From Actinomycetota bacterium (GTDB taxonomy: Bacteria > Actinomycetota > Thermoleophilia > Gaiellales > Gaiellaceae), in contig JACDAS010000203.1 of assembly GCA_013695295.1 (NCBI GenBank), positions 1 to 21,265 on the forward strand: a DNA stretch of 21,265 nucleotides. The letters run 5' to 3'. A model generated the notes under the pieces. The model had not been told where the DNA came from. It made no database searches and saw nothing but the letters and a program-made list of their open reading frames with translations. Positions 14,820 to 21,265 of the stretch are shown here, piece after piece; position 1 is the first letter of the stretch, and each line of letters opens with the position of its first letter. Position numbers and translations under genes: made by a program.

Positions 14820-15371
14820 TCATCCTGTGTCACGGAGCTGGGCGGGGTAGCTCCGGCGGTAGATCTGCTTCAGCTCCCGCACGCGTTTGACGTAGTGGCG
14901 CGTCTCGGCGAACTGGATCCCCACGCCCTCGCGACGCCAGCGGTCGACGTTCGTCTGGCCCGCGTTGTAGGCCGCGAGCGCGACCTCTTCGTCCTCGTAG
15001 CGATCCAGGAGGTGACGCAGGTACCAGCAGCCATAGCGGACGTTGAGCTCGGGGTTGTAGAGGTCGGATGTCTGGAACCGGGTGCCGCCCGTGCGAATCG
15101 CGATCCCTCGCGCGGTGTCCGGCAGGAGCTGCATCAGGCCGATCGCCCCCGACCGCGACCGGGCGTCCGGGCGGAAGCGGCTCTCCTGGTAGATCACCGC
15201 GGCCAGGAGCGCCGGATCGAGGTCGTAGTTCCGCGCGTGCGCGCGGAGGATCGTCGTGTAGCGCAGCGGATACCGGATCCTGGCGTAGAAGTCCGGCTCG
15301 GCGCGGATCACCCAGAGGCCGACCAGCGCCCCGGCGCCGACCAGGACGAGGAGCCCCGCCAGCAGTCTCAG
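14820..15371 (-). CDS. Membrane-anchored lytic transglycosylase (SLT domain)
   Basis: The protein carries a lytic transglycosylase fold that cleaves the MurNAc-GlcNAc bond of peptidoglycan. The catalytic glutamate is in AVIYQESRFRPDARS (E63 from this start, E43 from GTG 15311). The other hallmarks are GAIGLMQLLPDTA and ALAAYNAGQTNV. The nearest canonical start is GTG 15311, which would leave the enzyme without any export signal. The same frame continues upstream through a perfect membrane anchor (RLLAGLLVLVGAGALVGLWV) preceded only by CTG at 15371, overlapping the coaE stop as CTGA. I set the start there as the likelier biological one. The catalytic domain is certain; the start is not. Confidence 0.8.
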   Translation of the reverse strand: MRLLAGLLVLVGAGALVGLWVIRAEPDFYARIRYPLRYTTILRAHARNYDLDPALLAAVIYQESRFRPDARSRSGAIGLMQLLPDTARGIAIRTGGTRFQTSDLYNPELNVRYGCWYLRHLLDRYEDEEVALAAYNAGQTNVDRWRREGVGIQFAETRHYVKRVRELKQIYRRSYPAQLRDTG

Positions 15372-15985
15372 CCGCGTTCGCCGAGCGCGCCGAGAACGTC
15401 GCCCACGAACGCGTCGAGCTCCTCGGGCGTCCCGTCGTTCACGTACGCGTGGTCGGCTCGTCGTCTCTTCTCCTCCTCGGGAAGGAAACGCTTAGCACGT
15501 TCGACCGCACGCGCGCCGGCACGAGCCGTCCGAATGGCCTCGGGTGCGGAGATCACGACGACCGCATCGAAGCGCGACTCCGAACCCGTCTCGTAGAGCA
15601 GGGGAACCTCGGTGACGCAGACGGATGGAGGCTCGGGCAGGCGGGCGAGCCCCTCACGCCAGGCCAGATAGGCCTCGGCAACTCGCGGATGTAGGAGCTC
15701 CTCCAGCCACCTGAGCTCGCCCGGGTCGGCGAAGACGACCTCGGCGAGCGCCGCCCGGTCGACCGCGCCCTCACCCGAGAACACCGGCCCTCCAAACCGC
15801 GCGGCCACCGCGGCGCGCACCTCGTCGTCGGCCCGCAGCAGCTCGTGCACGATCTCGTCGCTCGAGATCACGGGCACCCCGCGGCGGCGGAAGGCCTCGA
15901 GCGCCGTGCTCTTCCCGGCACCGACGCCACCGGTGATCGCGACGGCGAGCGGACGTTTTTCGGGTCTGGACGCCCGAGCGGGAAT
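15368..15985 (-). CDS. coaE: Dephospho-CoA kinase
   Basis: CoaE phosphorylates the 3'-hydroxyl of dephospho-CoA, the last step of coenzyme A synthesis. The P-loop GGVGAGKST, then the stretches VISSDEIVHELL, LEELLHPRV and VPLLYE, are all present. The first canonical start in frame, GTG 15877, would delete the P-loop. Upstream, the frame is open back to the in-frame TAG stop of rpsA without any ATG, GTG or TTG. The only plausible initiator is ATT at 15985, giving 205 residues with the P-loop at 19-27, normal for the family apart from an extension of about ten residues. The start is therefore uncertain, the identity not. It overlaps the lytic transglycosylase gene. Confidence 0.85.
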   Translation of the reverse strand: MPARASRPEKRPLAVAITGGVGAGKSTALEAFRRRGVPVISSDEIVHELLRADDEVRAAVAARFGGPVFSGEGAVDRAALAEVVFADPGELRWLEELLHPRVAEAYLAWREGLARLPEPPSVCVTEVPLLYETGSESRFDAVVVISAPEAIRTARAGARAVERAKRFLPEEEKRRRADHAYVNDGTPEELDAFVGDVLGALGERG

Positions 15986-15988
15986 GCG

Positions 15989-17473
15989 CTAGGCGGCGGG
16001 CTCGGTCGGGCCGTCGCCGGGCTCGGGCGGCGAGCCAGGCGCTTCCTGCTCGAGCTCGACCTCGGCGGCAGCGTCCGACTCGCTCGCGGGCTCGTCGGCT
16101 TGGTTTTCGGCGGGCGCAGCGGCCTCCGCCGGCGCCTCTACCTCGGGCTCGGGCTCCGCCTGGGCCTGCGCCTCTGCCTCCGCCTCTGCCTCGGGATGGG
16201 CCTCGGGCTGCGCCTTTGCCTCGGGCTCGGCCTCCGCGGCCGGCTCCTCCCCGGCCTCGTCCGCAACTGCGCCGGCGGGCTCGTCGGCGAAGACGTCCTC
16301 GGAGAGGTCGAGGTTGGATGCGCCCTGCAGGCCGTCCCCGGCCGGCTGCCCTTCGGCTCCCTCGACACGCTTCAACGAGAGCGAGAGGCGTCGGCGCTCC
16401 GCGTCGACTTCGATGATCTTGACGGTCACGAGATCTCCCTGACCGACGACCTCGCGCGGGTTCTCGACGTGGTGCTGAGCGAGCTCGGAGATGTGAACGA
16501 GGCCCTCGACCCCGGGCAGGATCTCGATGAAGGCGCCGAAGGTCACGACCTTCGTCACGCGGCCCTGGACGAGGTCGCCCTCGGAATGCGTCTCGAGCAC
16601 CTGCTGCCAGGGATCGGACTGCGTCTGCTTCAGGCCGAGCGAGATCCGCTGGCGGTCGCGGTCGATGTCGAGCACCTTCACCTTCACGGTCTGCCCGATC
16701 TCGAGCACCTCGGAGGGGTGGTTGACATGACTCCAGGACAGCTCGGAGATGTGAATCAGCCCGTCCATTCCGTCCAGGTCGACGAACGCCCCGAAATCGA
16801 CGATGTTTGAGATCTGCCCCTCGACGACGTCGCCGGGCGCAAGGCGGTCGAGGATCGCCTGGCGCATCTCCTTGCGCTCGTCCTCGAGCACCGCGCGCCG
16901 GGAGAGCACGACGTTGTTGCGCGAGCGGTTGAGCTCGATCACCTTGCAGCGGAGCTCCTTGCCCAGGAACTCGTCCAGATCCTGAACCCGCCGGATGTCG
17001 ACCAGCGACGCCGGCAGGAAGCCGCGCACGCCGAGGTCGAGGATGAGCCCCCCCTTGACGACCTCGATCACGCGGCCGTCGACGGACTCTCCGCTCTCCG
17101 AGGCCGACTCGATCGCCTTCCAGGCCAGCTCGAAGCGGGCGCGCTTCTTGGAGAGGATCAGGCGCCCGTCGGCGTCCTCCTTCGTCAGGACGAGTGCGTC
17201 GAGCTCGTCGCCGAGCTGCACCTCGTCGGCCGGGGTGACCGATCGCCTGATCGAGAGCTCCGCGACCGGAATGACCCCTTCGGACTTGTAGCCGATGTCG
17301 ACGAGCACCTCGTCCTTGTCGACCCGGACGACGGTGCCGTGGACGACCTGGCCCTCCTCGATCTCCGGAAAGGTCGAGTCGTAGTCGGGGATCAGCTCAC
17401 CGTCCGGGCCGGTGACCCAGACGCCGGGCTCCTCGACCTGGCGTGCGCTCGTTTCGACTGTCTCGTTCAGCAT
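15989..17473 (-). CDS. rpsA: 30S ribosomal protein S1
   Basis: The 494-residue product has four S1 (OB-fold) RNA-binding domains, beginning near residues 39 (EGQVVHGTVVRVDKDEVLVD), 127 (VDGRVIEVVKGGLILDLG), 211 (VVEGQISNIVDFGAFVDLDG) and 297 (VQGRVTKVVTFGAFIEILPG). S1 helps mRNAs bind the 30S subunit. After the fourth domain comes an acidic tail of about 130 residues rich in Glu, Ala and Pro (many EAEAEA and PEPE runs). The frame is open to 17509, but the ATG at 17473 is the natural start, 12 bases after TATACT. A perfect hairpin separates it from the upstream nuclease gene. The rpsA-coaE order is conserved in actinobacteria. Confidence 0.97.
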   Translation of the reverse strand: MLNETVETSARQVEEPGVWVTGPDGELIPDYDSTFPEIEEGQVVHGTVVRVDKDEVLVDIGYKSEGVIPVAELSIRRSVTPADEVQLGDELDALVLTKEDADGRLILSKKRARFELAWKAIESASESGESVDGRVIEVVKGGLILDLGVRGFLPASLVDIRRVQDLDEFLGKELRCKVIELNRSRNNVVLSRRAVLEDERKEMRQAILDRLAPGDVVEGQISNIVDFGAFVDLDGMDGLIHISELSWSHVNHPSEVLEIGQTVKVKVLDIDRDRQRISLGLKQTQSDPWQQVLETHSEGDLVQGRVTKVVTFGAFIEILPGVEGLVHISELAQHHVENPREVVGQGDLVTVKIIEVDAERRRLSLSLKRVEGAEGQPAGDGLQGASNLDLSEDVFADEPAGAVADEAGEEPAAEAEPEAKAQPEAHPEAEAEAEAQAQAEPEPEVEAPAEAAAPAENQADEPASESDAAAEVELEQEAPGSPPEPGDGPTEPAA

Positions 17474-17485
17474 CGGCGGCCGATC

Positions 17486-17491
17486 AGTATA
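17486..17491 (-). promoter_or_regulatory. -10 box (TATACT) of rpsA
   Basis: TATACT on the minus strand ends 12 bases before the rpsA ATG. No good -35 is visible; the expected place lies in the terminator hairpin. The leader would be only a few bases. Confidence 0.5.
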
Positions 17492-17508
17492 GCCGCCTGC
17501 CTGCGCCA

Positions 17509-17536
17509 AACCCGGGCCGGCGAGCCGGCCCGGGTT
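17509..17536 (-). terminator. Perfect 12-bp hairpin between the nuclease gene and rpsA
   Basis: AACCCGGGCCGG and CCGGCCCGGGTT pair perfectly around a 4-base loop. Read on the minus strand the hairpin lies just past the nuclease stop (17551) and is followed by a short TTT, so it probably ends nuclease transcription and insulates rpsA. Confidence 0.75.
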
Positions 17537-17550
17537 CCGGAGAGCGTGCC

Positions 17551-20526
17551 CTACCGCGCCCGCACGGGACCGCGCCAGGTGCGGGACCCGTCGAGGTGGA
17601 CGACCTGCAGCCAGTAGCGCGCGGCCGTTCTCGCCGGCCGCCGGTCGCGCCAGGCATAGGACGACCCGCGAACGGCGATCAGCGAGCGGTTCAGGCGCAC
17701 GCGCGCCTTCCCCGTCGAGCGGTAGACGTTGAAGCCGAGCACGCGGGCGGTCGAGCCCGTCCGCCAGCGAAGCAGCACCGTCCGGCCCGCCTGCACCGCC
17801 GCGAGCGAGCGCACCTCGACAGCGGTCGGCGCCGAGGTCGGGTCGTACTGGAGCACCTGCGGGTCGTGGTCCGAGATCTGGCTCGCGAACTCGGCGTTCA
17901 CGTGCACGACGTCGTAGATCGGCGAGCGGAACAGGATCGGGTTGCTGACGAGGATCTGGTCGAGCGACTGAGAGTTCCCGTCGAACACGTACGAGTACCG
18001 CTCGCTCTGGGGCAGCGTGTCCATCATCGTCGTCAGACCCCCGCCCTCGAGGATCGTCACCGTCTGGGAGAACTCGAAGTCGTTGATGTCGCCGAGGACG
18101 ACCACCTGGGCGTTCGGCTCCGACGCCTCGATCTGGCTGACGAAGTTCGCGACGATCGTCGCCTGCTGGTGGCGCTGCGTCTCGGATGAGCGCACCGGCG
18201 GCTGGAAGTGCCCGAAGAGGGGCTGGTCGCCGCCCTTCGAGTTGAAGTGGTTCGCGATCAGATACAGCCTTTGCCCCGCGAAGGTGAACTCGGCGGCGAG
18301 CGGCTTGCGGCTGTTGGCGAAGGCAGCGTTGGTCGGGTCGATTCGCCCCGGGCTGAACGCGAGATCGCCGTTGGACATGACGGTATTCGCGGCAGTCGAC
18401 GTACCGCCAGGCCGGTCGACGAACGCGAGGCCGCGGTCGGTGCGGAAGATGAAGCCGACGCGGATGTTGCCACCCGGCTCGCCGCCGTCCTGGTCGTCCA
18501 CCGGGTCGATCTGGCGGAACTGGTAGGTCGGTCCGCCCGCCGTCTGGATCGCCGTGATCAGCGTGCTATAGGTCGTCGACGCGTCGACGACGGCGTCGTT
18601 CGTCGGTCCATTGTTGTCCTGGATCTCCTCGAGGGCGACGATGTCCGGCGACTTGAGGTTGTTGACGACCAGGCCTGCCAGCGCGTTGAACTTGGCCGCG
18701 CCGTCGCCCGGGTCGAGGTTCTCGACGTTGAAGGTGGCGATCGAGACGTGACCGCCCAGCGTCGCCGCCGTCGTCTCGGGGGCGAGGGATCCCGCAACGA
18801 CCGTGGGCGTGGCTGTGAGCAGGAACTTGAAGTTCCCGAAGCTGTAGTCGACGACCGCGGTCACCGACGAGGAGAAGTGATCGCCCACGTTGGCAGCCGG
18901 CGTAGAGACTCCCGTCAGCCCGTCGTCGAGGATGATCCGCTCGGGGTTGAAGTCGGTCGGTCGGATGACGATCCCGCCACGAGCTGTGCGGACGCCCTGG
19001 CCGGCGCCGTCTTCGGCGAGCACCGGGATCTCCCCGAACCTGTTCGTCGGGCCGACCGCGACCGGATTGTTCACCTGGACGAGCATCGCCTCGAGGCTCT
19101 CGTAGAAGTCGATGCCGTCGGCGGCCGGGTCGAAGACACCGCTCGTCTCGACGTCGCCGGTCGCGTCGTCCTCGATGATCTCCGCGGGGGGCGTCCTAGT
19201 GCCCGTCGGCCCGACCGTGGTGGGCGCCGGCAGCGGATTGCCCGAGGAAAGGGTCGTAACGGTGGGACCGGTGATCTCAGTCGTGGTCAGGTTCGCGCTT
19301 GTCCCCCCGCCCGGCCGGAACTCGGCCACCGTGCCGCTCACCCGCACGGAGTTCCCGACGCTCGTCGCCGGAATGGTGCTCGTGAAGACGAAGATCGCCT
19401 CGGAGGTGGCGACATCCGCATCGGGCAAGGGGTCCTGCATGTAGAAGCCGTTCGAGCGAAGGGCGGTGACGACGCCTTCGATCGTCACCGCCATGCCCGC
19501 CAGCGGCGAGAGGTGGGTCGAGCCCTGGACGGTGTGGATCGCCACCGTCGGAGGAGCGTCGTCGTTCGTGATCGTCCCCTGGCCCTGCCCGTCGGAGACG
19601 GTGGCTCCTACGACGTTCGTGACGTTGACCAGGAACGTCTCGTTGGGCTCATAGGTCGTGTCCCCGTTGACGGTCACGTCGAACGTCGAGGTGGTCGAGC
19701 CTGCCGGGATCGTCTGCGCGGTCAGGCTCCTTGCCACGTAGTCGCTGCCGGCGGTCGCGGTGCCGTCCTGAGTGGCGATGTCGAAGGTGACGCCACCAGC
19801 CGGGGCAGCCGCGCTGAGGGTGACCGTGAAGGTCGCGGTCGTCGTCGCCGTGTTCCCCTCGGTGACGGTCGCGTCGTTGATCGAGAGGGTCGTGCCCCCG
19901 CCCCCGCCGCCACACGGCGCGAGCGCCGCCGCGGTGTTCTGAGGAGCGGCCGCGGCCACGGCGAAGTCCGCGGCGTTCTGGTCCGTCTCGGTGCAGCCCC
20001 CGCTTGCGCGCTGGTCGGAGTTCGTGTTGCTCGGCGCCGGAGCGGGGCCGCTACCCTCGAAGCAGTTGGCGGTGGTGCCGAAGCCGACGAGGTCGAACGT
20101 ACCGGTGGGACACGAGCCCGTGAGCGCGGCCGTCGTGTTGACCAGCGCGACCTTCCCGGCCGTGCCGCTCATCGCGATCGTTCCGGTGGCGTCCGGCGTC
20201 GGAAGGTTGGTCGTCCCTCCCGCGCCCTGGGCCTCCTGGACGAGGTAGTACTGCCCCGGTGCGATCGACCCGGAGAGGTTCGTCACCTGCCACGTGGTGC
20301 CGGTGGCCGAGGCGTACTGCACCGACCAGCCGGTGACGCTGACCGCACTCGTGCCGCGGTTGAAGAGCTCGATGAAGTCGTTCCTGTACGTCGCGCCGCT
20401 GTTGCCGCCGCCGCCGTAGACCTCGCTGATCACGATGCTCGGAGAAACCGCCGCCGCAGGCCCGGCGGAGACCACCCCGACGAGCAGGGACGCGGCAAGT
20501 ACGAGACAGGCACGCAGATGCGACAC
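17551..20526 (-). CDS. ExeM/NucH-type extracellular endonuclease with lamin-tail and Calx-beta domains
   Basis: The 991-residue product is a secreted nuclease. Domains in order: signal peptide (residues 1 to about 26, ending AGPAAA); a lamin-tail-like domain (VISEVYGGGGNSGATYRNDF then IELFNRG); a Gly-rich linker; a Calx-beta domain (from about 205, SINDATVTEGNTATTTATFT and then TNDDAPP); an OB-fold region typical of ExeM/NucH (VTIEGVVTALRSNGFYMQDP); and an endonuclease/exonuclease/phosphatase domain from about 592. The last has IATFNVENL, the metal-binding ALEEIQD, GDINDFE (near 809) and SDHDP (near 885). A short Fn3-like tail (VLGFNVYRSTGKARV) ends the protein. The GTG at 20526 has AAAGGGG upstream. 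Likely roles are DNA scavenging or biofilm DNA turnover. Confidence 0.92.
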   Translation of the reverse strand: MSHLRACLVLAASLLVGVVSAGPAAAVSPSIVISEVYGGGGNSGATYRNDFIELFNRGTSAVSVTGWSVQYASATGTTWQVTNLSGSIAPGQYYLVQEAQGAGGTTNLPTPDATGTIAMSGTAGKVALVNTTAALTGSCPTGTFDLVGFGTTANCFEGSGPAPAPSNTNSDQRASGGCTETDQNAADFAVAAAAPQNTAAALAPCGGGGGGTTLSINDATVTEGNTATTTATFTVTLSAAAPAGGVTFDIATQDGTATAGSDYVARSLTAQTIPAGSTTSTFDVTVNGDTTYEPNETFLVNVTNVVGATVSDGQGQGTITNDDAPPTVAIHTVQGSTHLSPLAGMAVTIEGVVTALRSNGFYMQDPLPDADVATSEAIFVFTSTIPATSVGNSVRVSGTVAEFRPGGGTSANLTTTEITGPTVTTLSSGNPLPAPTTVGPTGTRTPPAEIIEDDATGDVETSGVFDPAADGIDFYESLEAMLVQVNNPVAVGPTNRFGEIPVLAEDGAGQGVRTARGGIVIRPTDFNPERIILDDGLTGVSTPAANVGDHFSSSVTAVVDYSFGNFKFLLTATPTVVAGSLAPETTAATLGGHVSIATFNVENLDPGDGAAKFNALAGLVVNNLKSPDIVALEEIQDNNGPTNDAVVDASTTYSTLITAIQTAGGPTYQFRQIDPVDDQDGGEPGGNIRVGFIFRTDRGLAFVDRPGGTSTAANTVMSNGDLAFSPGRIDPTNAAFANSRKPLAAEFTFAGQRLYLIANHFNSKGGDQPLFGHFQPPVRSSETQRHQQATIVANFVSQIEASEPNAQVVVLGDINDFEFSQTVTILEGGGLTTMMDTLPQSERYSYVFDGNSQSLDQILVSNPILFRSPIYDVVHVNAEFASQISDHDPQVLQYDPTSAPTAVEVRSLAAVQAGRTVLLRWRTGSTARVLGFNVYRSTGKARVRLNRSLIAVRGSSYAWRDRRPARTAARYWLQVVHLDGSRTWRGPVRAR

Positions 20527-20550
20527 GGATGACCCCTTTCCGAAAAACGA

Positions 20551-20566
20551 CGAACGGACACGTTCG
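20551..20566. repeat. Inverted repeat upstream of the nuclease gene
   Basis: CGAACG-GACA-CGTTCG has perfect 6-bp arms, 25 bases before the nuclease start. It could be an operator or a small hairpin. The rest of the 219-bp gap (20527-20745) shows no gene and no toxin remnant that I can read. Confidence 0.4.
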
Positions 20567-20745
20567 GGCGAGACGAGTCCGTCGATCCTAGAACTCCTGA
20601 TCGCCAGAGGCAAGGAGTTGGCCCCGCGAAGCCGACGGGACGCCGTAGCTTCACCACTTCGCATCATTCCGGCCCCGACGGAGTGCCTCCGGATCACTCC
20701 AGCCCGCGCGGGGTGGCTGAGCGCGAGTGTCGTGAGAGACGAGCG

Positions 20746-21012
20746 TCAGTTGCGCAGCTCGAGCTTGCGGATCGTCTCCGCATCCTCGAGGTCACCGGCG
20801 AGCTGGAGGCCCTTGTTCAGGTCGATGGCCCGGCGCAGGCCGAGGGCCCGCGTTGGCAACCGGTAGGGCGGCACGTCGCCCGCCGCGACGCCGGCTCGGA
20901 GGGCGTCGTTCAGCGCCTGGTCGAAGGAGATGCCGTGCTTCCGCGCGAGGCTCCGCAGCTTCACGATGAGATCAGGCTCGAGGGTCACCTTCGTGTGCAC
21001 GTTCCGCATCAT
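20746..21012 (-). CDS. VapB-like antitoxin, unpaired
   Basis: The 88-residue product resembles VapB-type antitoxins: an N-terminal ribbon-helix-helix motif (VHTKVTLEPDLIVKLRSLAR, then KHGISFDQALNDALRAGVAA) and a C-terminal toxin-binding tail rich in Leu and charged residues. A VapC PIN-domain gene normally overlaps the 3' end, but here the next 219 bases are non-coding and then the nuclease begins, so the antitoxin is solitary. The start could be the ATG at 21012 or 21009. It lies 30 bases after the polA stop on the same strand, so it may be co-transcribed with polA. Confidence 0.75.
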   Translation of the reverse strand: MMRNVHTKVTLEPDLIVKLRSLARKHGISFDQALNDALRAGVAAGDVPPYRLPTRALGLRRAIDLNKGLQLAGDLEDAETIRKLELRN

Positions 21013-21042
21013 CGCATCGTCCCGCCACACACCAACGCCCGT

Positions 21043-21265
21043 CTAGCTCTTCGCCTCGTTCCAGTCCTCGCCGCTGCCGACGTCGACCGCGAGCGCCGGG
21101 TCGAGCGGGTACGCGGTGCACATCTCCTCGCGCACGACCTCGCGGACGCGGGAGACCTCGGTCTCCGGCACCTCGAGCAGGAGCTCGTCGTGCACCTGGA
21201 GCACGAGCCGCGCGGCGCGCCCCTCCGCCCGCAGCCGCTCGTGGATCCGCACCATCGCGACCTTG
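21043..21265 (-). CDS. polA: DNA polymerase I, C-terminal end (runs off right edge)
   Basis: The last 73 residues of a family A DNA polymerase are visible. The motif VLQVHDELLLEVPE is polymerase motif C, whose VHDE carries a metal-binding aspartate. The ending PLDPALAVDVGSGEDWNEAKS is the usual family C-terminus. Pol I fills gaps in excision repair and removes RNA primers. The rest of the gene lies beyond the right edge. Its position upstream of rpsA and coaE on the same strand agrees with the actinobacterial order polA-rpsA-coaE, here interrupted by the antitoxin and the nuclease. Confidence 0.95.
   Translation of the reverse strand, partial: KVAMVRIHERLRAEGRAARLVLQVHDELLLEVPETEVSRVREVVREEMCTAYPLDPALAVDVGSGEDWNEAKS

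Noticed and set aside
15986..15991. TAG between rpsA and coaE as a recoded codon
   Set aside because: The S1 acidic tail is a natural end, CoaE is normally separate, and no recoding signal is visible; readthrough is kept only as an alternative within the coaE finding.
18208..20532. A 774-codon plus-strand open frame
   Set aside because: It is antisense to the secreted nuclease and has Arg/Gly/Val-rich shadow composition.
20551..20566. Possible SOS box before the nuclease gene
   Set aside because: CGAAC and GTTCG are separated by six bases, whereas LexA boxes have four, so it is listed only as an inverted repeat.
20527..20745. Degraded VapC toxin downstream of the VapB-like gene
   Set aside because: I could not read any PIN-domain motif in the three minus-strand frames of this gap.

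Overview
The window is high-GC (I estimate well above 65 percent by eye), gene-dense bacterial chromosome. The spaced-out gene order polA - rpsA - coaE - uvrB - uvrA, all on the minus strand, is typical of Actinomycetota. Together with DUF1360, a DMF-beta-like secreted protein and TANNNT-type promoters abutting start codons, it suggests a deep-branching actinobacterium such as Thermoleophilia (Gaiellales or Solirubrobacterales). That placement is inference. I saw no tRNA, rRNA, CRISPR array or transposase gene.

Layout, left to right: uvrA (5' part only, minus) under a promoter overlapped by a perfect LexA-type box; a PH-domain membrane protein (minus) and a divergent AI-2E-family permease (plus); a small membrane protein (minus) divergent from a metallophosphoesterase (plus); a GlsB-like/SHOCT membrane protein (minus) divergent from a 3-hydroxyisobutyrate-dehydrogenase-like enzyme (plus); uvrB (minus) divergent from a secreted Cys-rich protein and a DUF1360 membrane protein (plus); palindromic element copy 1; a pabB-pabC folate pair (minus); a secreted DMF-beta-like protein (plus); an MFS exporter (minus); palindromic element copy 2; a three-gene cassette (ribbon-helix-helix regulator, 37-residue protein, DUF4097 protein; minus); then the minus-strand core block of lytic transglycosylase, coaE and rpsA, a large secreted nuclease, an unpaired VapB-like antitoxin, and the 3' end of polA.

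Functionally the backbone is DNA repair and replication (UvrA, UvrB, Pol I), translation (S1), CoA synthesis (CoaE) and folate synthesis (PabB/PabC). Accessory membrane and secreted genes are interspersed.

The most unusual signal is a pair of about 170-bp imperfect palindromes (8003-8172 and 13261-13431). They share a near-identical centre, show compensatory changes in their arms, and have wobble pairs that nearly all fall as G-U on the plus strand. Their ends supply stop codons to neighbouring genes. Other notable points are TANNNT boxes 6-8 bases before several starts (leaderless transcripts), a tandem-repeat operator over the promoter of the ribbon-helix-helix/DUF4097 cassette, and two consecutive genes (coaE and the lytic transglycosylase) whose expected N-termini lie upstream of any ATG, GTG or TTG.
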